Source: CAZKCK01 sp964552325 (GTDB lineage Bacteria > Bacteroidota > Bacteroidia > Bacteroidales > TTA-H9). Taken from it: 36,565 bases of DNA. Shown here piece by piece: positions 24,775 to 32,571 of this stretch. How positions within the stretch are numbered: the first letter of the stretch is position 1; each line of letters opens with the position of its first letter. The position numbers and the translations under genes are program-made. Location: the NCBI GenBank assembly GCA_964552325.1, contig CAZKHA010000017.1, positions 1 to 36,565 of the forward strand, written 5' to 3'. The notes under the pieces were generated by a model, which saw only the letters and a program-made list of their open reading frames with translations, made no database searches and had not been told where the DNA came from.

Positions 24775-24819
24775 ATGGCAAAATTTATCCATGGACAGCT
24801 TAAATTGCCAGGTAAAATG

Positions 24820-24827
24820 TACTTTTG
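24820..24827 (+). promoter_or_regulatory. Possible -7 box before the membrane protein gene
   Basis: TACTTTTG matches TAnnTTTG. It falls after the first possible ATG (24791) and 23 bases before the next (24851), which favours the later start. No -33 element is seen at normal spacing. Confidence 0.4.
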
Positions 24828-24850
24828 GAAACATCAAACAAAAGTTGCTT

Positions 24851-26185
24851 ATGCTTGATTTTTTTAAGAAGCTTTTTAAGGCTTCCTATGCGTTGCATCC
24901 GTTCAGGACCCTACTAATTATTGGTGTTATTGTCACTTCGGTTTCTTCAAATCTCCATTGGGGGCAAGATCATTGGAAAAACATACTTGAAGCCGATGCC
25001 AAAGGATATTATGCCTATTTGCCCGCGGTATTCATTTACCAAGATTTAAACTTTGGCTTTTTCGACAAAATAGAAAAGGAAACCTACTACAATTCAAATT
25101 TGTTTTATGATTACCGTTCGTTTGCACATGGCAAAATCATTAATAAATACTATTGCGGAACAGCTATTTGCCAACTGCCTTTTTTCGGAATAGCCCATGC
25201 CCTCAGCCCTTTCATGGGGTTTGAGCAGGATGGTTATTCAAAGCTTTACCTTGTAATGGTTAATGTTGCTGCTATCATTTACTTGATGCTTGGGTTGTTT
25301 TTTGCTGACAAAGTATTGCAAAAACGGCGGATTTCAGCAAATGTAAGAGCCATCGTACTGTTTGCATTTGCCTTGGGAACCAACTTGTTTTACTATACTA
25401 CCGGCGAATGTGGCATGTCGCATGTATATTCGTTTGCCCTTATAAGTTTGTTTGTGTACTTATTACAAGGCTATTTTGAGGATGGCAAATGGATGAAACT
25501 AAACGCAGCCCTGGCATTGGCTGGGCTAATCGTATTGGTGCGTCCGGTTAATGGCTTGGTTGTGTTTTCGGTAGTTTTTTTAGCAGGAAACGGCGACGTG
25601 CTGAAAAATAGATTTTTGTATGCGTTAAAGCACATAGGTAAAATTGTTCCGGGCTTGGTTGTAGGATTGCTATTCCCGCTGCTTCAACTTCTAATTTACA
25701 AGGTTTCAACGGGTCATTTTGTAGTGTACTCGTATATAAATGAAGGTTTTAATTTCACGCAACCGCAAATATTCGATTTTTTAATCAGCTATAAAAAAGG
25801 GATGCTTGTTTATACCCCGATGCTATTATTGTCACTAGTGGGCTGCTATGTGCTATTTAAAAAAAGCGCATTTGAAGGATGGAGCTTTGTTTTGTTTCTA
25901 TTGGTTGTGCTTTACGTATTATCTTCTTGGTGGAATTGGTGGTATGGGGGTAGTTTCAGTAGTAGGGTGATGATTGATTATTATATCTTTTTTACGATTG
26001 CCCTTGCCAGCCTCATCCAAGCAGTAACCACCAAATTGCCAAGACGATTGCTTATTGGTTTAGTGATAGCTATAACGCTGTTTACCCAAATCCAAACCTA
26101 TCAATACCGCTATTACAAAATACATTGGGAAGAACAAACCAAGGATCGCTATTGGAGTGAATTTATGCGCATTGATAAGTTGTAG
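24851..26185 (+). CDS. Polytopic membrane protein, probable GT-C-like glycosyltransferase
   Basis: About ten hydrophobic segments over 444 residues. After the first helix comes a periplasmic loop with EADAKGYYAYLPAVFIY, an acidic residue next to an aromatic stretch as in the first loop of GT-C lipid-linked-sugar transferases (ArnT/PMT type). Near the end, SSWWNWWYGGSFSSR is strongly aromatic. Membrane proteins with this D/E-x-x-GYYxYLP pattern are common in Bacteroidota and mostly unnamed, so the catalytic role is inference. An in-frame ATG at 24791 would add 20 polar residues. I prefer 24851 because it gives a natural N-terminus (MLDFFKKLFK) and follows a -7 box. It lies just after the glycosidase-like gene. 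Confidence 0.7.
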   Translation: MLDFFKKLFKASYALHPFRTLLIIGVIVTSVSSNLHWGQDHWKNILEADAKGYYAYLPAVFIYQDLNFGFFDKIEKETYYNSNLFYDYRSFAHGKIINKYYCGTAICQLPFFGIAHALSPFMGFEQDGYSKLYLVMVNVAAIIYLMLGLFFADKVLQKRRISANVRAIVLFAFALGTNLFYYTTGECGMSHVYSFALISLFVYLLQGYFEDGKWMKLNAALALAGLIVLVRPVNGLVVFSVVFLAGNGDVLKNRFLYALKHIGKIVPGLVVGLLFPLLQLLIYKVSTGHFVVYSYINEGFNFTQPQIFDFLISYKKGMLVYTPMLLLSLVGCYVLFKKSAFEGWSFVLFLLVVLYVLSSWWNWWYGGSFSSRVMIDYYIFFTIALASLIQAVTTKLPRRLLIGLVIAITLFTQIQTYQYRYYKIHWEEQTKDRYWSEFMRIDKL

Positions 26186-26226
26186 TATTTTCATGCGATA
26201 GCTGCTGAACATTACATCACATTTGA

Positions 26227-26234
26227 TACATTTG
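26227..26234 (+). promoter_or_regulatory. Probable promoter (-7 box) of the SPFH protein gene
   Basis: TACATTTG matches TAnnTTTG and lies 46 bases before the ATG at 26281. The -33 region has no clear TTG. Confidence 0.45.
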
Positions 26235-26280
26235 CTTCGTGTAATTATTCAGTGTTTCAAATCAACAAAATCTAAACTTT

Positions 26281-28209
26281 ATGGATCTTTCAATTGTAAA
26301 CTATTGGTGGATATTGCCCATTATTCTGGGTATTGTGTTGTATAAATTTGTGTTTCGGTTTTTCTTGGGGATGGTTATTGTGCCCGAAGACCGTATAGGA
26401 TTGGTAACGAAGAAGTTTGTTTTATTTGGACCCAACAAGGAATTGCCCGATGGGCGTATTATTGCTACGAAGGGCGAAGCTGGTTTCCAGGCCAAAACGC
26501 TGGCACCTGGATTGTATTTTTGGAAATGGGTTTGGCAGTATGATATTACCATGGAATCATTTACGGTTATACCCGAAGGCAAAATTGGCTTGGTGCTAGC
26601 CAAAGACGGATCTGAAATCCCAACAGGAAACATCTTGGCACGCAAAGTTGATTGCGACAACTTTCAGGATGCGGATAAATTCTTGGTGAACGGAGGCCAA
26701 CGAGGACGACAAACGGCTTATATCACAGCAGGTTCGTATCGTATTAACACCATGCTTTTCCAGATTTCGATAACGGATATGATTCGCATACAAGAAAGCA
26801 TGGTTGGCATCGTAACAACGCTTGATGGTTTGCCCATAGAAGCCGGACAAATTGCCGGTAAAATTATTGATGGGCATAATAATTTCCAAGACTTCGATGT
26901 GTTTATCCAAAATAAAGGAAACAGGGGATTGCAACCGCAAGTAATTTTAGCAGGTTCGTATAACTTAAACCCTTGGGCCATACAGGTTGAAGAAACACCC
27001 ATGACCGAGATTCCGATTGGTTATGTGGGCGTTGTAATATCTTACATTGGCCAAGAAGGCAAAGACTTAACCGGCAACGACTTTAAACATGGCAACATTG
27101 TTGAAAAAGGCTTTAAAGGCGTTTGGCTCGAACCCCTGGGACCTGGCAAGTACCCTATCAACAAGTATATTATGAAAGTTGAACTGGTGCCAACCACCAA
27201 CCTGGTGCTGAATTGGGCCACCGCGCGCAGCGAGGCACACAACCTCGACAAGAACCTTTCAACCATCACCGTTCGTTCAAAAGATGGCTTCCCCTTCAAT
27301 CTGGATGTAGCCCAGATTATCCATGTGCCCTCCACCGAGGCGCCCAAGGTTATTGCCCGTTTCGGGAATATGGTGAACCTAGTGTCGCAGGTGTTGGAGC
27401 CTACGATTGGCAACTATTTCCGCAACTCGGCTCAGGATAGCGATGTTATTGCATTCTTAAGCACGCGTAAAGAACGCCAGGATTCGGCCAAAGGCCATAT
27501 CAAAAAAGTGCTGGACGAGTACAACGTTAATGCTGTTGATACCCTGATTGGCGATATCGTTCCGCCCGAGACGCTGATGAAAACCTTGACCGATCGTAAA
27601 ATTGCCGAAGAACAAAAGGTAACCTACGAAACCCAGAAAAAAGCCCAGGAAACCAGGCAGGGCATGGAAAAGGAAACAGCCATTGCCGATATGCAGAAAG
27701 ATATTGTTAAGGCACAGCAAAGTGTTGAAATATCGGAACGTACGGCCACTGCCACGGTTAAAAAAGCCGAGGGCGACGCATCAAGCGTAAAATTAGCTGT
27801 TAGTGCCGAGGCCGAATCGACCAAGATGCGCGCACATGCCGAAGCCGAATCAACGCGAGCCCGTGCCCAAGCCGAGTCAGAAGCCATACGCTTAAAAGCC
27901 GCAGCCCAAGCCGAACAAATAACCCTTACGGGTAATGCCGAGGCAGGTAAAATTTTGGCTGTGGGAAAATCAACTGCCGAAGCCTACGAACTCGCTGTTA
28001 AAGCCTTGGGTGGCGAAAACTTTACACGTTACAAAATAACCGAAGAACTGGCCAAGGGACATGTTAAGCTTATTCCCGAAGTGCTTATTGGTGGAAATGG
28101 AGGCAATGGAACCGCTATGGATGGACTGTTGGGCTTAAAGCTTATGGAGATGATGAGCCCAAATAAAAAAGATGAGGGCGACACCGCAACCCCTATTGAA
28201 ACAAAATAA
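26281..28209 (+). CDS. Flotillin-like SPFH protein with four N-terminal repeat modules
   Basis: 642-residue membrane-anchored scaffold-type protein. One hydrophobic segment at about 8-30 is followed by four tandem modules of 60-75 residues (about 31-94, 96-164, 168-238, 242-302). Each opens with an IPEGxIGLV-type strand (33, 96, 169, 243) and closes with an AGSYxIN/PGxY-type strand (74, 148, 222, 286). Next come the SPFH/band-7 core (about 303-440), an alanine- and glutamate-rich coiled coil (about 440-575) with repeated AEAES units, and a tail (LIPEVLIGGNGGNG) typical of flotillins. Flotillins form oligomers organising membrane domains. No NfeD-like partner is adjacent. The order of modules recalls major vault protein. 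Function here is unknown. Confidence 0.85.
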   Translation: MDLSIVNYWWILPIILGIVLYKFVFRFFLGMVIVPEDRIGLVTKKFVLFGPNKELPDGRIIATKGEAGFQAKTLAPGLYFWKWVWQYDITMESFTVIPEGKIGLVLAKDGSEIPTGNILARKVDCDNFQDADKFLVNGGQRGRQTAYITAGSYRINTMLFQISITDMIRIQESMVGIVTTLDGLPIEAGQIAGKIIDGHNNFQDFDVFIQNKGNRGLQPQVILAGSYNLNPWAIQVEETPMTEIPIGYVGVVISYIGQEGKDLTGNDFKHGNIVEKGFKGVWLEPLGPGKYPINKYIMKVELVPTTNLVLNWATARSEAHNLDKNLSTITVRSKDGFPFNLDVAQIIHVPSTEAPKVIARFGNMVNLVSQVLEPTIGNYFRNSAQDSDVIAFLSTRKERQDSAKGHIKKVLDEYNVNAVDTLIGDIVPPETLMKTLTDRKIAEEQKVTYETQKKAQETRQGMEKETAIADMQKDIVKAQQSVEISERTATATVKKAEGDASSVKLAVSAEAESTKMRAHAEAESTRARAQAESEAIRLKAAAQAEQITLTGNAEAGKILAVGKSTAEAYELAVKALGGENFTRYKITEELAKGHVKLIPEVLIGGNGGNGTAMDGLLGLKLMEMMSPNKKDEGDTATPIETK

Positions 28210-28752
28210 CCCATAGTTCTTTTCGGTAGCTTTAACCTCAAAAGTTGAAACTTGCTAAGTTCAGGTTGTGCTATGCCGTAGCATTACCCAACGACATCCT
28301 TTGCAAATCATCGATTATTTAACCTTTTGTTTTGTTTCAAGATTGGAGGTTTTGAGCATTTGAAAATCGCCAGACTTGCATTTGAACACCAATTTTTGGG
28401 AATTCCATCACTCGAGTTCAGCAGGAAGCAATCACAACAGCGTGAACCTATGTCGCCGGTCAGCAGGAAGCATTCACACAGGCGTGAACCTATGCCGCCG
28501 GTCAGCGGGAAGGATTCACACTAGGGTGAACATATGCCGCAAGTCAGCGGCACCCTTTCACTCCAAAAAAGCCTAAATCGCTTGGTAGAAACCAAACGAC
28601 TGCTTGGCTTGGATGGCTCTTGTCGCAACTGTAAAATCTAGGATGCAGTATAAAATGGGGGATTATGGACACATACAACTTCGAGAGGTTCAATTATTCC
28701 CGCAAACCACCATCCCCTTTCCAATACCCTCGTAACTAGGACAATGAGCTAT
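28210..28752. other. Intergenic region between two convergent genes
   Basis: Non-coding 543 bases between the SPFH gene and the GH3 gene, which converge on it. Its main feature is the 42-base tandem repeat at 28418-28561. An AAGTT-GA-AACTT palindrome at 28242-28253 has no T-tract after it, so no terminator is called. Short ORFs over the repeat only reflect that 42 is a multiple of three. Confidence 0.7.
28418..28561. repeat. 42-base tandem repeat, three copies plus a partial fourth
   Basis: Units begin at 28418, 28460 and 28502 with a degenerate partial copy from 28544, an exact 42-base period. Units begin TCAGCAGGAAG or TCAGCGGGAAG, contain TTCAC-N6-GTGAA (an inverted repeat able to form a small hairpin) and continue ATGCCGCCGG or close variants. 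The N6 centre differs between copies while the arms stay: TCAC/GTGA in unit 1, TTCAC/GTGAA in units 2 and 3. There are no spacers between units, so it is not a CRISPR array. Confidence 0.85.
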
Positions 28753-30993
28753 TTATTCAATCAATTCAAAATTGGTTCGCAAGCGGATGTCTTGTGATGA
28801 AGCGCCTATCATCACCTGAAATTCACCCGGCTCGGCCTTTAATTCGAGATTTGTGTTGAAAAAAGCCAGTTTAGTTTCGTCAATTGTAAAATCCACGGTT
28901 TTTGTTTCGCCTTTTTTAAGCATAATCTTCCTAAAATCCTTCAACTGACTAACGGGGCGGGCTATGCTGCCAACCACATCGCGGAGGTAGCGTTGCACTA
29001 TCTCCTCCCCATCAAAAAGACCCGAGTTGGTGATGGCAACACTGATTTTAAGTTCTTCGCCCTTGCGTATCTTAACCTTATCCATTCTTAAGTTGCTATA
29101 TGTAAAGCTTGTGTACGACAATCCATAGCCAAATTCATACCTTGGATAAAGAGAAAGGTCGGTATAAGCTGAGCGGTAAAACCGATCTTGGTCATTCTTG
29201 GCCGGACGGCCAGTGTTCAGGTGGTTGTAATAGATTGGAATCTGCCCAGCGCTATGAGGGAAACTCATGGTGATTTTAGCCGAAGGGTTGTAGTCGCCAA
29301 AGAGCACATCGGCTATGGCATGGCCAGCCTCGCTACCCAGCCACCAGGTATATAGGATGGCATCGGCATGTTGAATGGTCTTGTCAAAAACAAGTGGCCT
29401 GCCAGCATTTATAAGCACAATAACGGGTTTGCCTATTTCGGCTAGTTGCTCCAGCAATTCCTCTTGTACGCCGGGCATCCCTATGTTGCTGCGGCTGCGT
29501 GCCTCACCCGACATATCGCGGCGTTCGCCAATGCTAAATACAATTGCATCGGCTTCTTGGGCCACTTGAACTGCTTCGGCAAAACCGCTTTTATCGGTGC
29601 TTTCAATGCCGCATCCACGGGCATACGAAACCTGTATTCTTTTTCCTGCCCGCTCGCAAATGCCTTCCCACTGGCTCACGATAAAGCTTGAATCAACGCT
29701 TGGAACGTTCACATCCCAAAAGCCCTTGTTTTGCAGTTCGGGTTTAATGAAAGGGCCTATGAGTGCCAACTTCTTAAGATTGCCACCAAGCGGCAGGGTT
29801 TGCTGCTGGTTTTGCAACAATACGATGCATCGGCGGGCGATGTCGCGGGCTTCGCGGGCATGCGCAGGATTGTTTAAAGCTTGGGTTTGGCGTTCGTTCG
29901 AGCAAAATTTATAGGGGTCGTCAAATAGCCCGAGTTCAAACTTTTTAACTAAAATACGCTTAACGGCCTGGTTGATGCTTTGGATAGATACCTTGCCATC
30001 GTTTAAAAGCTTTTCAAGGTTATTTCGGTAGCACCTGCTTTCCATATCCATGTCGCAGCCGGCCAACAGGGCAGATGCTGCGGCTTCGTAGTCGTTTTTT
30101 ACATTTCCGTGGTTCACCATCTCCCCTACCGCGCCCCAATCGCTCACCACAAAACCTGTAAAGCCCCATTGTGTGCGCAAGATATCGGTAAGCAGTTTAT
30201 GGTTGCCGGTGGCGGGCGTTCCGTTAAGGTCGTTAAACGAAGTCATAAAGCTGGCTATGCCTGCATCCACGCAAGCCTTAAACGGTGGAAGGTAGGTTTC
30301 ATACAGTTGAATATCGCTCATATCAACCGAGTTATAGTCGCGACCGCCCACCGCAGCTCCATAGGCGGCAAAATGCTTGGCACAGGCCATTAAGGTGTTT
30401 GTTTGTCCCAGTTTCTCGCCCTGAAATCCTTTTACGCGTGCCTGTGCTATAAGCGAGCCGAGGTAAGGATCTTCGCCACTTCCTTCCATCACCCTTCCCC
30501 AGCGTGGGTCGCGGGCTATATCCACCATGGGTGCAAACGTCCAGTTAATGCCACACGCGCTGGCTTCGGTGGCAGCTATCCGGGCTGAGCGATATATGGC
30601 ATCCAAATCCCAACTACAGGCTTCGGCTAAAGGGATGGGAAAGGTGGTCTTAAAGCCATGTACCACATCTTGCCCAAACAGCAGTGGTATTTTTAGGCGT
30701 GATTGCATGGCCAGCGATTGCCAGTGTCGGGTGCGTTCCACCCCTAGGCAATTCAAGAGCGATCCAATTTCCCCTTTTTTTGCTTGTTCGGCCTTGGTGG
30801 AGTCAAAGGTAACAGGACCAGTGGCCTCCCAGTTATCGTTATACTGGTTCAACTGCCCTATTTTCTCTTGCAGGGTCATTCGTTCAATAAGCGAGTCGGC
30901 TTGGTGCTCAAAACGTGATTGTTGCGATTTTGAGATATGCGAGTTTAGTACCAGAATTATTATCAGGAACAATGTTGCACAGAATTTTGCCAT
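28753..30993 (-). CDS. Beta-glucosidase BglX-like, glycoside hydrolase family 3
   Basis: Periplasmic exo-acting beta-glycosidase expected to release glucose from beta-linked oligosaccharides. From the ATG at 30993 the protein has 746 residues: a signal peptide (MAKFCATLFLIIILVLNSHISKSQQ), the GH3 N-terminal barrel with KHF (206-208) and GFVVSDWGAV with nucleophile D285, a C-terminal alpha/beta sandwich with SGEARSR holding the probable acid/base glutamate, and a fibronectin-III-like end domain. Length is close to E. coli BglX (765). The frame runs on upstream to 31077, but that would bury the signal peptide behind 28 residues and put a -7 box inside the gene. Specificity beyond the family is not visible. 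Confidence 0.92.
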   Translation of the reverse strand: MAKFCATLFLIIILVLNSHISKSQQSRFEHQADSLIERMTLQEKIGQLNQYNDNWEATGPVTFDSTKAEQAKKGEIGSLLNCLGVERTRHWQSLAMQSRLKIPLLFGQDVVHGFKTTFPIPLAEACSWDLDAIYRSARIAATEASACGINWTFAPMVDIARDPRWGRVMEGSGEDPYLGSLIAQARVKGFQGEKLGQTNTLMACAKHFAAYGAAVGGRDYNSVDMSDIQLYETYLPPFKACVDAGIASFMTSFNDLNGTPATGNHKLLTDILRTQWGFTGFVVSDWGAVGEMVNHGNVKNDYEAAASALLAGCDMDMESRCYRNNLEKLLNDGKVSIQSINQAVKRILVKKFELGLFDDPYKFCSNERQTQALNNPAHAREARDIARRCIVLLQNQQQTLPLGGNLKKLALIGPFIKPELQNKGFWDVNVPSVDSSFIVSQWEGICERAGKRIQVSYARGCGIESTDKSGFAEAVQVAQEADAIVFSIGERRDMSGEARSRSNIGMPGVQEELLEQLAEIGKPVIVLINAGRPLVFDKTIQHADAILYTWWLGSEAGHAIADVLFGDYNPSAKITMSFPHSAGQIPIYYNHLNTGRPAKNDQDRFYRSAYTDLSLYPRYEFGYGLSYTSFTYSNLRMDKVKIRKGEELKISVAITNSGLFDGEEIVQRYLRDVVGSIARPVSQLKDFRKIMLKKGETKTVDFTIDETKLAFFNTNLELKAEPGEFQVMIGASSQDIRLRTNFELIE

Positions 30994-31014
30994 GGGGTAA
31001 TGGGTTTTAATAAG

Positions 31015-31022
31015 CAAAAATA
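31015..31022 (-). promoter_or_regulatory. Probable promoter (-7 box) of the GH3 gene
   Basis: Reads TATTTTTG on the minus strand and lies 21 bases before the ATG at 30993. It supports that start over the longer frame. Confidence 0.45.
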
Positions 31023-31275
31023 CGAGGAAATAGGCTTTGGCTAACAGCTGCATGTAGCCCTGAGCTAATTCTTTCAAACCACTAAGAAGGTTGAACTAGC
31101 AAGAGTTGAGCTATTAGAATTGGAAATCCCGGGCTTTGCAATCCTGCTGCTAAGCTGTATCCGTGTTTGTGTAATTGCCGGCCTTGGTAAACCATTCAAA
31201 CAAAAAAACGTTTCAAGGAATGCGCTACTCTGCTTGGCAGTTATTAGCAGCATTTTACTTTAAAAACCCCAATCC

Positions 31276-31707
31276 ATGTTTGCACTTATACCTTATTTAA
31301 TTTTTGACGGGAAAACTGAAGCGGCTTTTCTACACTACAAATCAATTTTTGGCGGAGAATTCGCCATGGTTTCAAAATTTAAGGATTCGCCAGAAGGCAA
31401 TCAACTCTCGGAAGAAGAGCAAAACCGGATTATGCACATCACCTACCCTTTAAAAAATGGTTTTTCGCTCATGGCAAGTGATAGCCTGCCATCCAAAGGC
31501 CATTGCGTTACGCATGGTTTAAATGTACAGCTATCTTTAAATGCTGAATCGGAGGAAGATGCTACACGCATTTTTGAGGCGCTGAGTGAAGGCGGAACCG
31601 TAGATATGCCCCTGCAGAAGACATTCTGGGGAGCCTACTTTGGCATGTGTGCCGATAAGTTTGGCATACATTGGATGGTTAATTACGACTACCAATCTAA
31701 CAACTAG
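31276..31707 (+). CDS. PhnB-like VOC-superfamily protein
   Basis: 143 residues of the glyoxalase/bleomycin-resistance/dioxygenase (vicinal oxygen chelate) superfamily, in the PhnB / 3-demethylubiquinone-methyltransferase-like branch. Seen: the opening IPYLIFDGKTEAAFLHYKSIFGGE, the middle IMHITYPLKNGFSLMASD, and the ending PLQKTFWGAYFGMCADKFGIHWMVNYD, all typical of the family. Despite the database name, these proteins are generally not methyltransferases and their substrates are unknown. The gene stands alone, with a terminator hairpin about 100 bases after its stop. Confidence 0.9.
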   Translation: MFALIPYLIFDGKTEAAFLHYKSIFGGEFAMVSKFKDSPEGNQLSEEEQNRIMHITYPLKNGFSLMASDSLPSKGHCVTHGLNVQLSLNAESEEDATRIFEALSEGGTVDMPLQKTFWGAYFGMCADKFGIHWMVNYDYQSNN

Positions 31708-31810
31708 CTTTACCGCTCCAAGCATTGCTGCGCTTGATGTAGGTTGATGCCACTCGAAGGTGTTTTGCATCTTCTATTTTCAAGGCTTGCTCCACACAAC
31801 ACCTTTTTTT

Positions 31811-31837
31811 AACGCCCTTGCGGGCGTTTTCTTTTTT
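31811..31837 (+). terminator. Intrinsic terminator after the PhnB-like gene
   Basis: Stem AACGCCC / GGGCGTT (31811-31817 with 31822-31828), loop TTGC, followed by TTCTTTTTT. A seven-pair stem with a T-tract on the plus strand only, so it acts rightward. Confidence 0.8.
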
Positions 31838-31945
31838 ACCAGCCTATTAGCAAGAACCATCAGAAACCAAAATGCCCAACATACAACGGCACAATTGGGC
31901 GTTGCTTAGCAATCGAAATACGGGTACTGAGGGCTAGACAATGCC

Positions 31946-31978
31946 CACATCTGTACATTTTCTCATCTGCACATTTCC
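31946..31978. repeat. Degenerate short direct repeats
   Basis: CATCTGTACATTT and CATCTGCACATTT occur 14-15 bases apart, differing at one base. Related words (CACATTCGCACATCTTCAT) reappear at 32051-32069, overlapping the end of the next gene. Confidence 0.5.
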
Positions 31979-32018
31979 ATTCCGAATTCGCGTGACTGCC
32001 GCTTCGCACCAGCATTTT

Positions 32019-32040
32019 CAGCCTTCGGCAGGCTCAGGGC
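32019..32040. repeat. REP-like short hairpin
   Basis: AGCCT-TCGGC-AGGCT (32020-32034) followed by CAGGGC, a GC-rich hairpin in an otherwise AT-rich spacer. It looks like a dispersed REP-type element, but one copy cannot prove this. Confidence 0.4.
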
Positions 32041-32049
32041 AGGCCATCC

Positions 32050-32571
32050 TCACATTCGCACATCTTCATATTTAATAACCTTTGCATCCTGCTCGCGTTT
32101 CATGCTTACAACGCTATCCATTAGCTCGTTGGGCACGGTAGGCGAAAGCACGTATTGCTCTATTTGCCATTTCCCTTGTTTGTGTTGCATTACGCCCGAC
32201 CCGCGACAAACACCCAGTTTAGTATCGAGCAGTTCGTCCCACCAAACAATGTTGCCTTGGTCGGCAACATAAATATGGCGCGATATCTTGGCAAATGCCC
32301 AACCTTTTCCCTTTGCAAACCAAGGTTTGCTAAAATCTGAAAAAGCATCTTTTTCCCAGCGTTCGCTGGCATCGGTACCCATGTAAACCGAGGTAGCGGC
32401 CATGCTGCCCAGGTAAATATCAATGTTAGATTGCGCCGAAGACTGATGCCAAGTATTAATAAAGTCTTCAGCTTGCGCTATAAGTTCGTCGTTGGATACA
32501 GAGGTACTGGTTCTACACGAAAAAGCGAGCAGTAAAGCAACTAAACCAAGAAAGCAAACGGTGTTCTTCAT
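32050..32571 (-). CDS. SnoaL-like (NTF2-fold) lipoprotein
   Basis: From the ATG at 32571 the protein has 173 residues: a lipoprotein signal peptide (MKNTVCFLGLVALLLAFSC, cysteine in a LAFSC lipobox) and a SnoaL/DUF4440-type domain, with the family pattern FINTWHQSSAQSNIDIYL, YMGTDASERWEKDAF and a closing WQIEQYVLS strand. This fold is used by many small enzymes and binding proteins, so no substrate can be named. The frame extends upstream to 32655, but the added 28 residues would precede the signal peptide. The last few codons (YEDVRM) lie in sequence resembling the adjacent CACAT-type repeats, so the C-terminus may have been altered by repeat growth. Confidence 0.78.
   Translation of the reverse strand: MKNTVCFLGLVALLLAFSCRTSTSVSNDELIAQAEDFINTWHQSSAQSNIDIYLGSMAATSVYMGTDASERWEKDAFSDFSKPWFAKGKGWAFAKISRHIYVADQGNIVWWDELLDTKLGVCRGSGVMQHKQGKWQIEQYVLSPTVPNELMDSVVSMKREQDAKVIKYEDVRM

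Larger units (their letters stand above)
31708..32049. other. Intergenic spacer with terminator and short repeats
   Basis: No gene seen. After the terminator (31811-31837) there are degenerate CACATCTG/CATCTGCACATTT direct repeats (31946-31978) and a REP-like hairpin (32019-32040). Confidence 0.6.

Noticed and set aside
27042..27413. 123-residue minus-strand ORF opposite the SPFH gene
   Set aside because: It is the reverse of a strongly conserved SPFH core and has no recognisable features.
28242..28253. Terminator after the SPFH gene
   Set aside because: AAGTT-GA-AACTT is symmetric, but the loop is too small and no T-tract follows.
28418..28561. CRISPR-like array
   Set aside because: Units abut directly with no unique spacers, copies differ from one another, and there are no cas genes.
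28327..28576. Two overlapping short ORFs giving 14-residue repeats
   Set aside because: The 42-base unit is a multiple of three, so any open frame across it shows a protein repeat. Two frames do so equally, and neither has family features or a convincing start.
30994..31077. Longer N-terminus for the GH3 enzyme
   Set aside because: The extra 28 residues would precede a clear signal peptide, and a -7 box lies within them.
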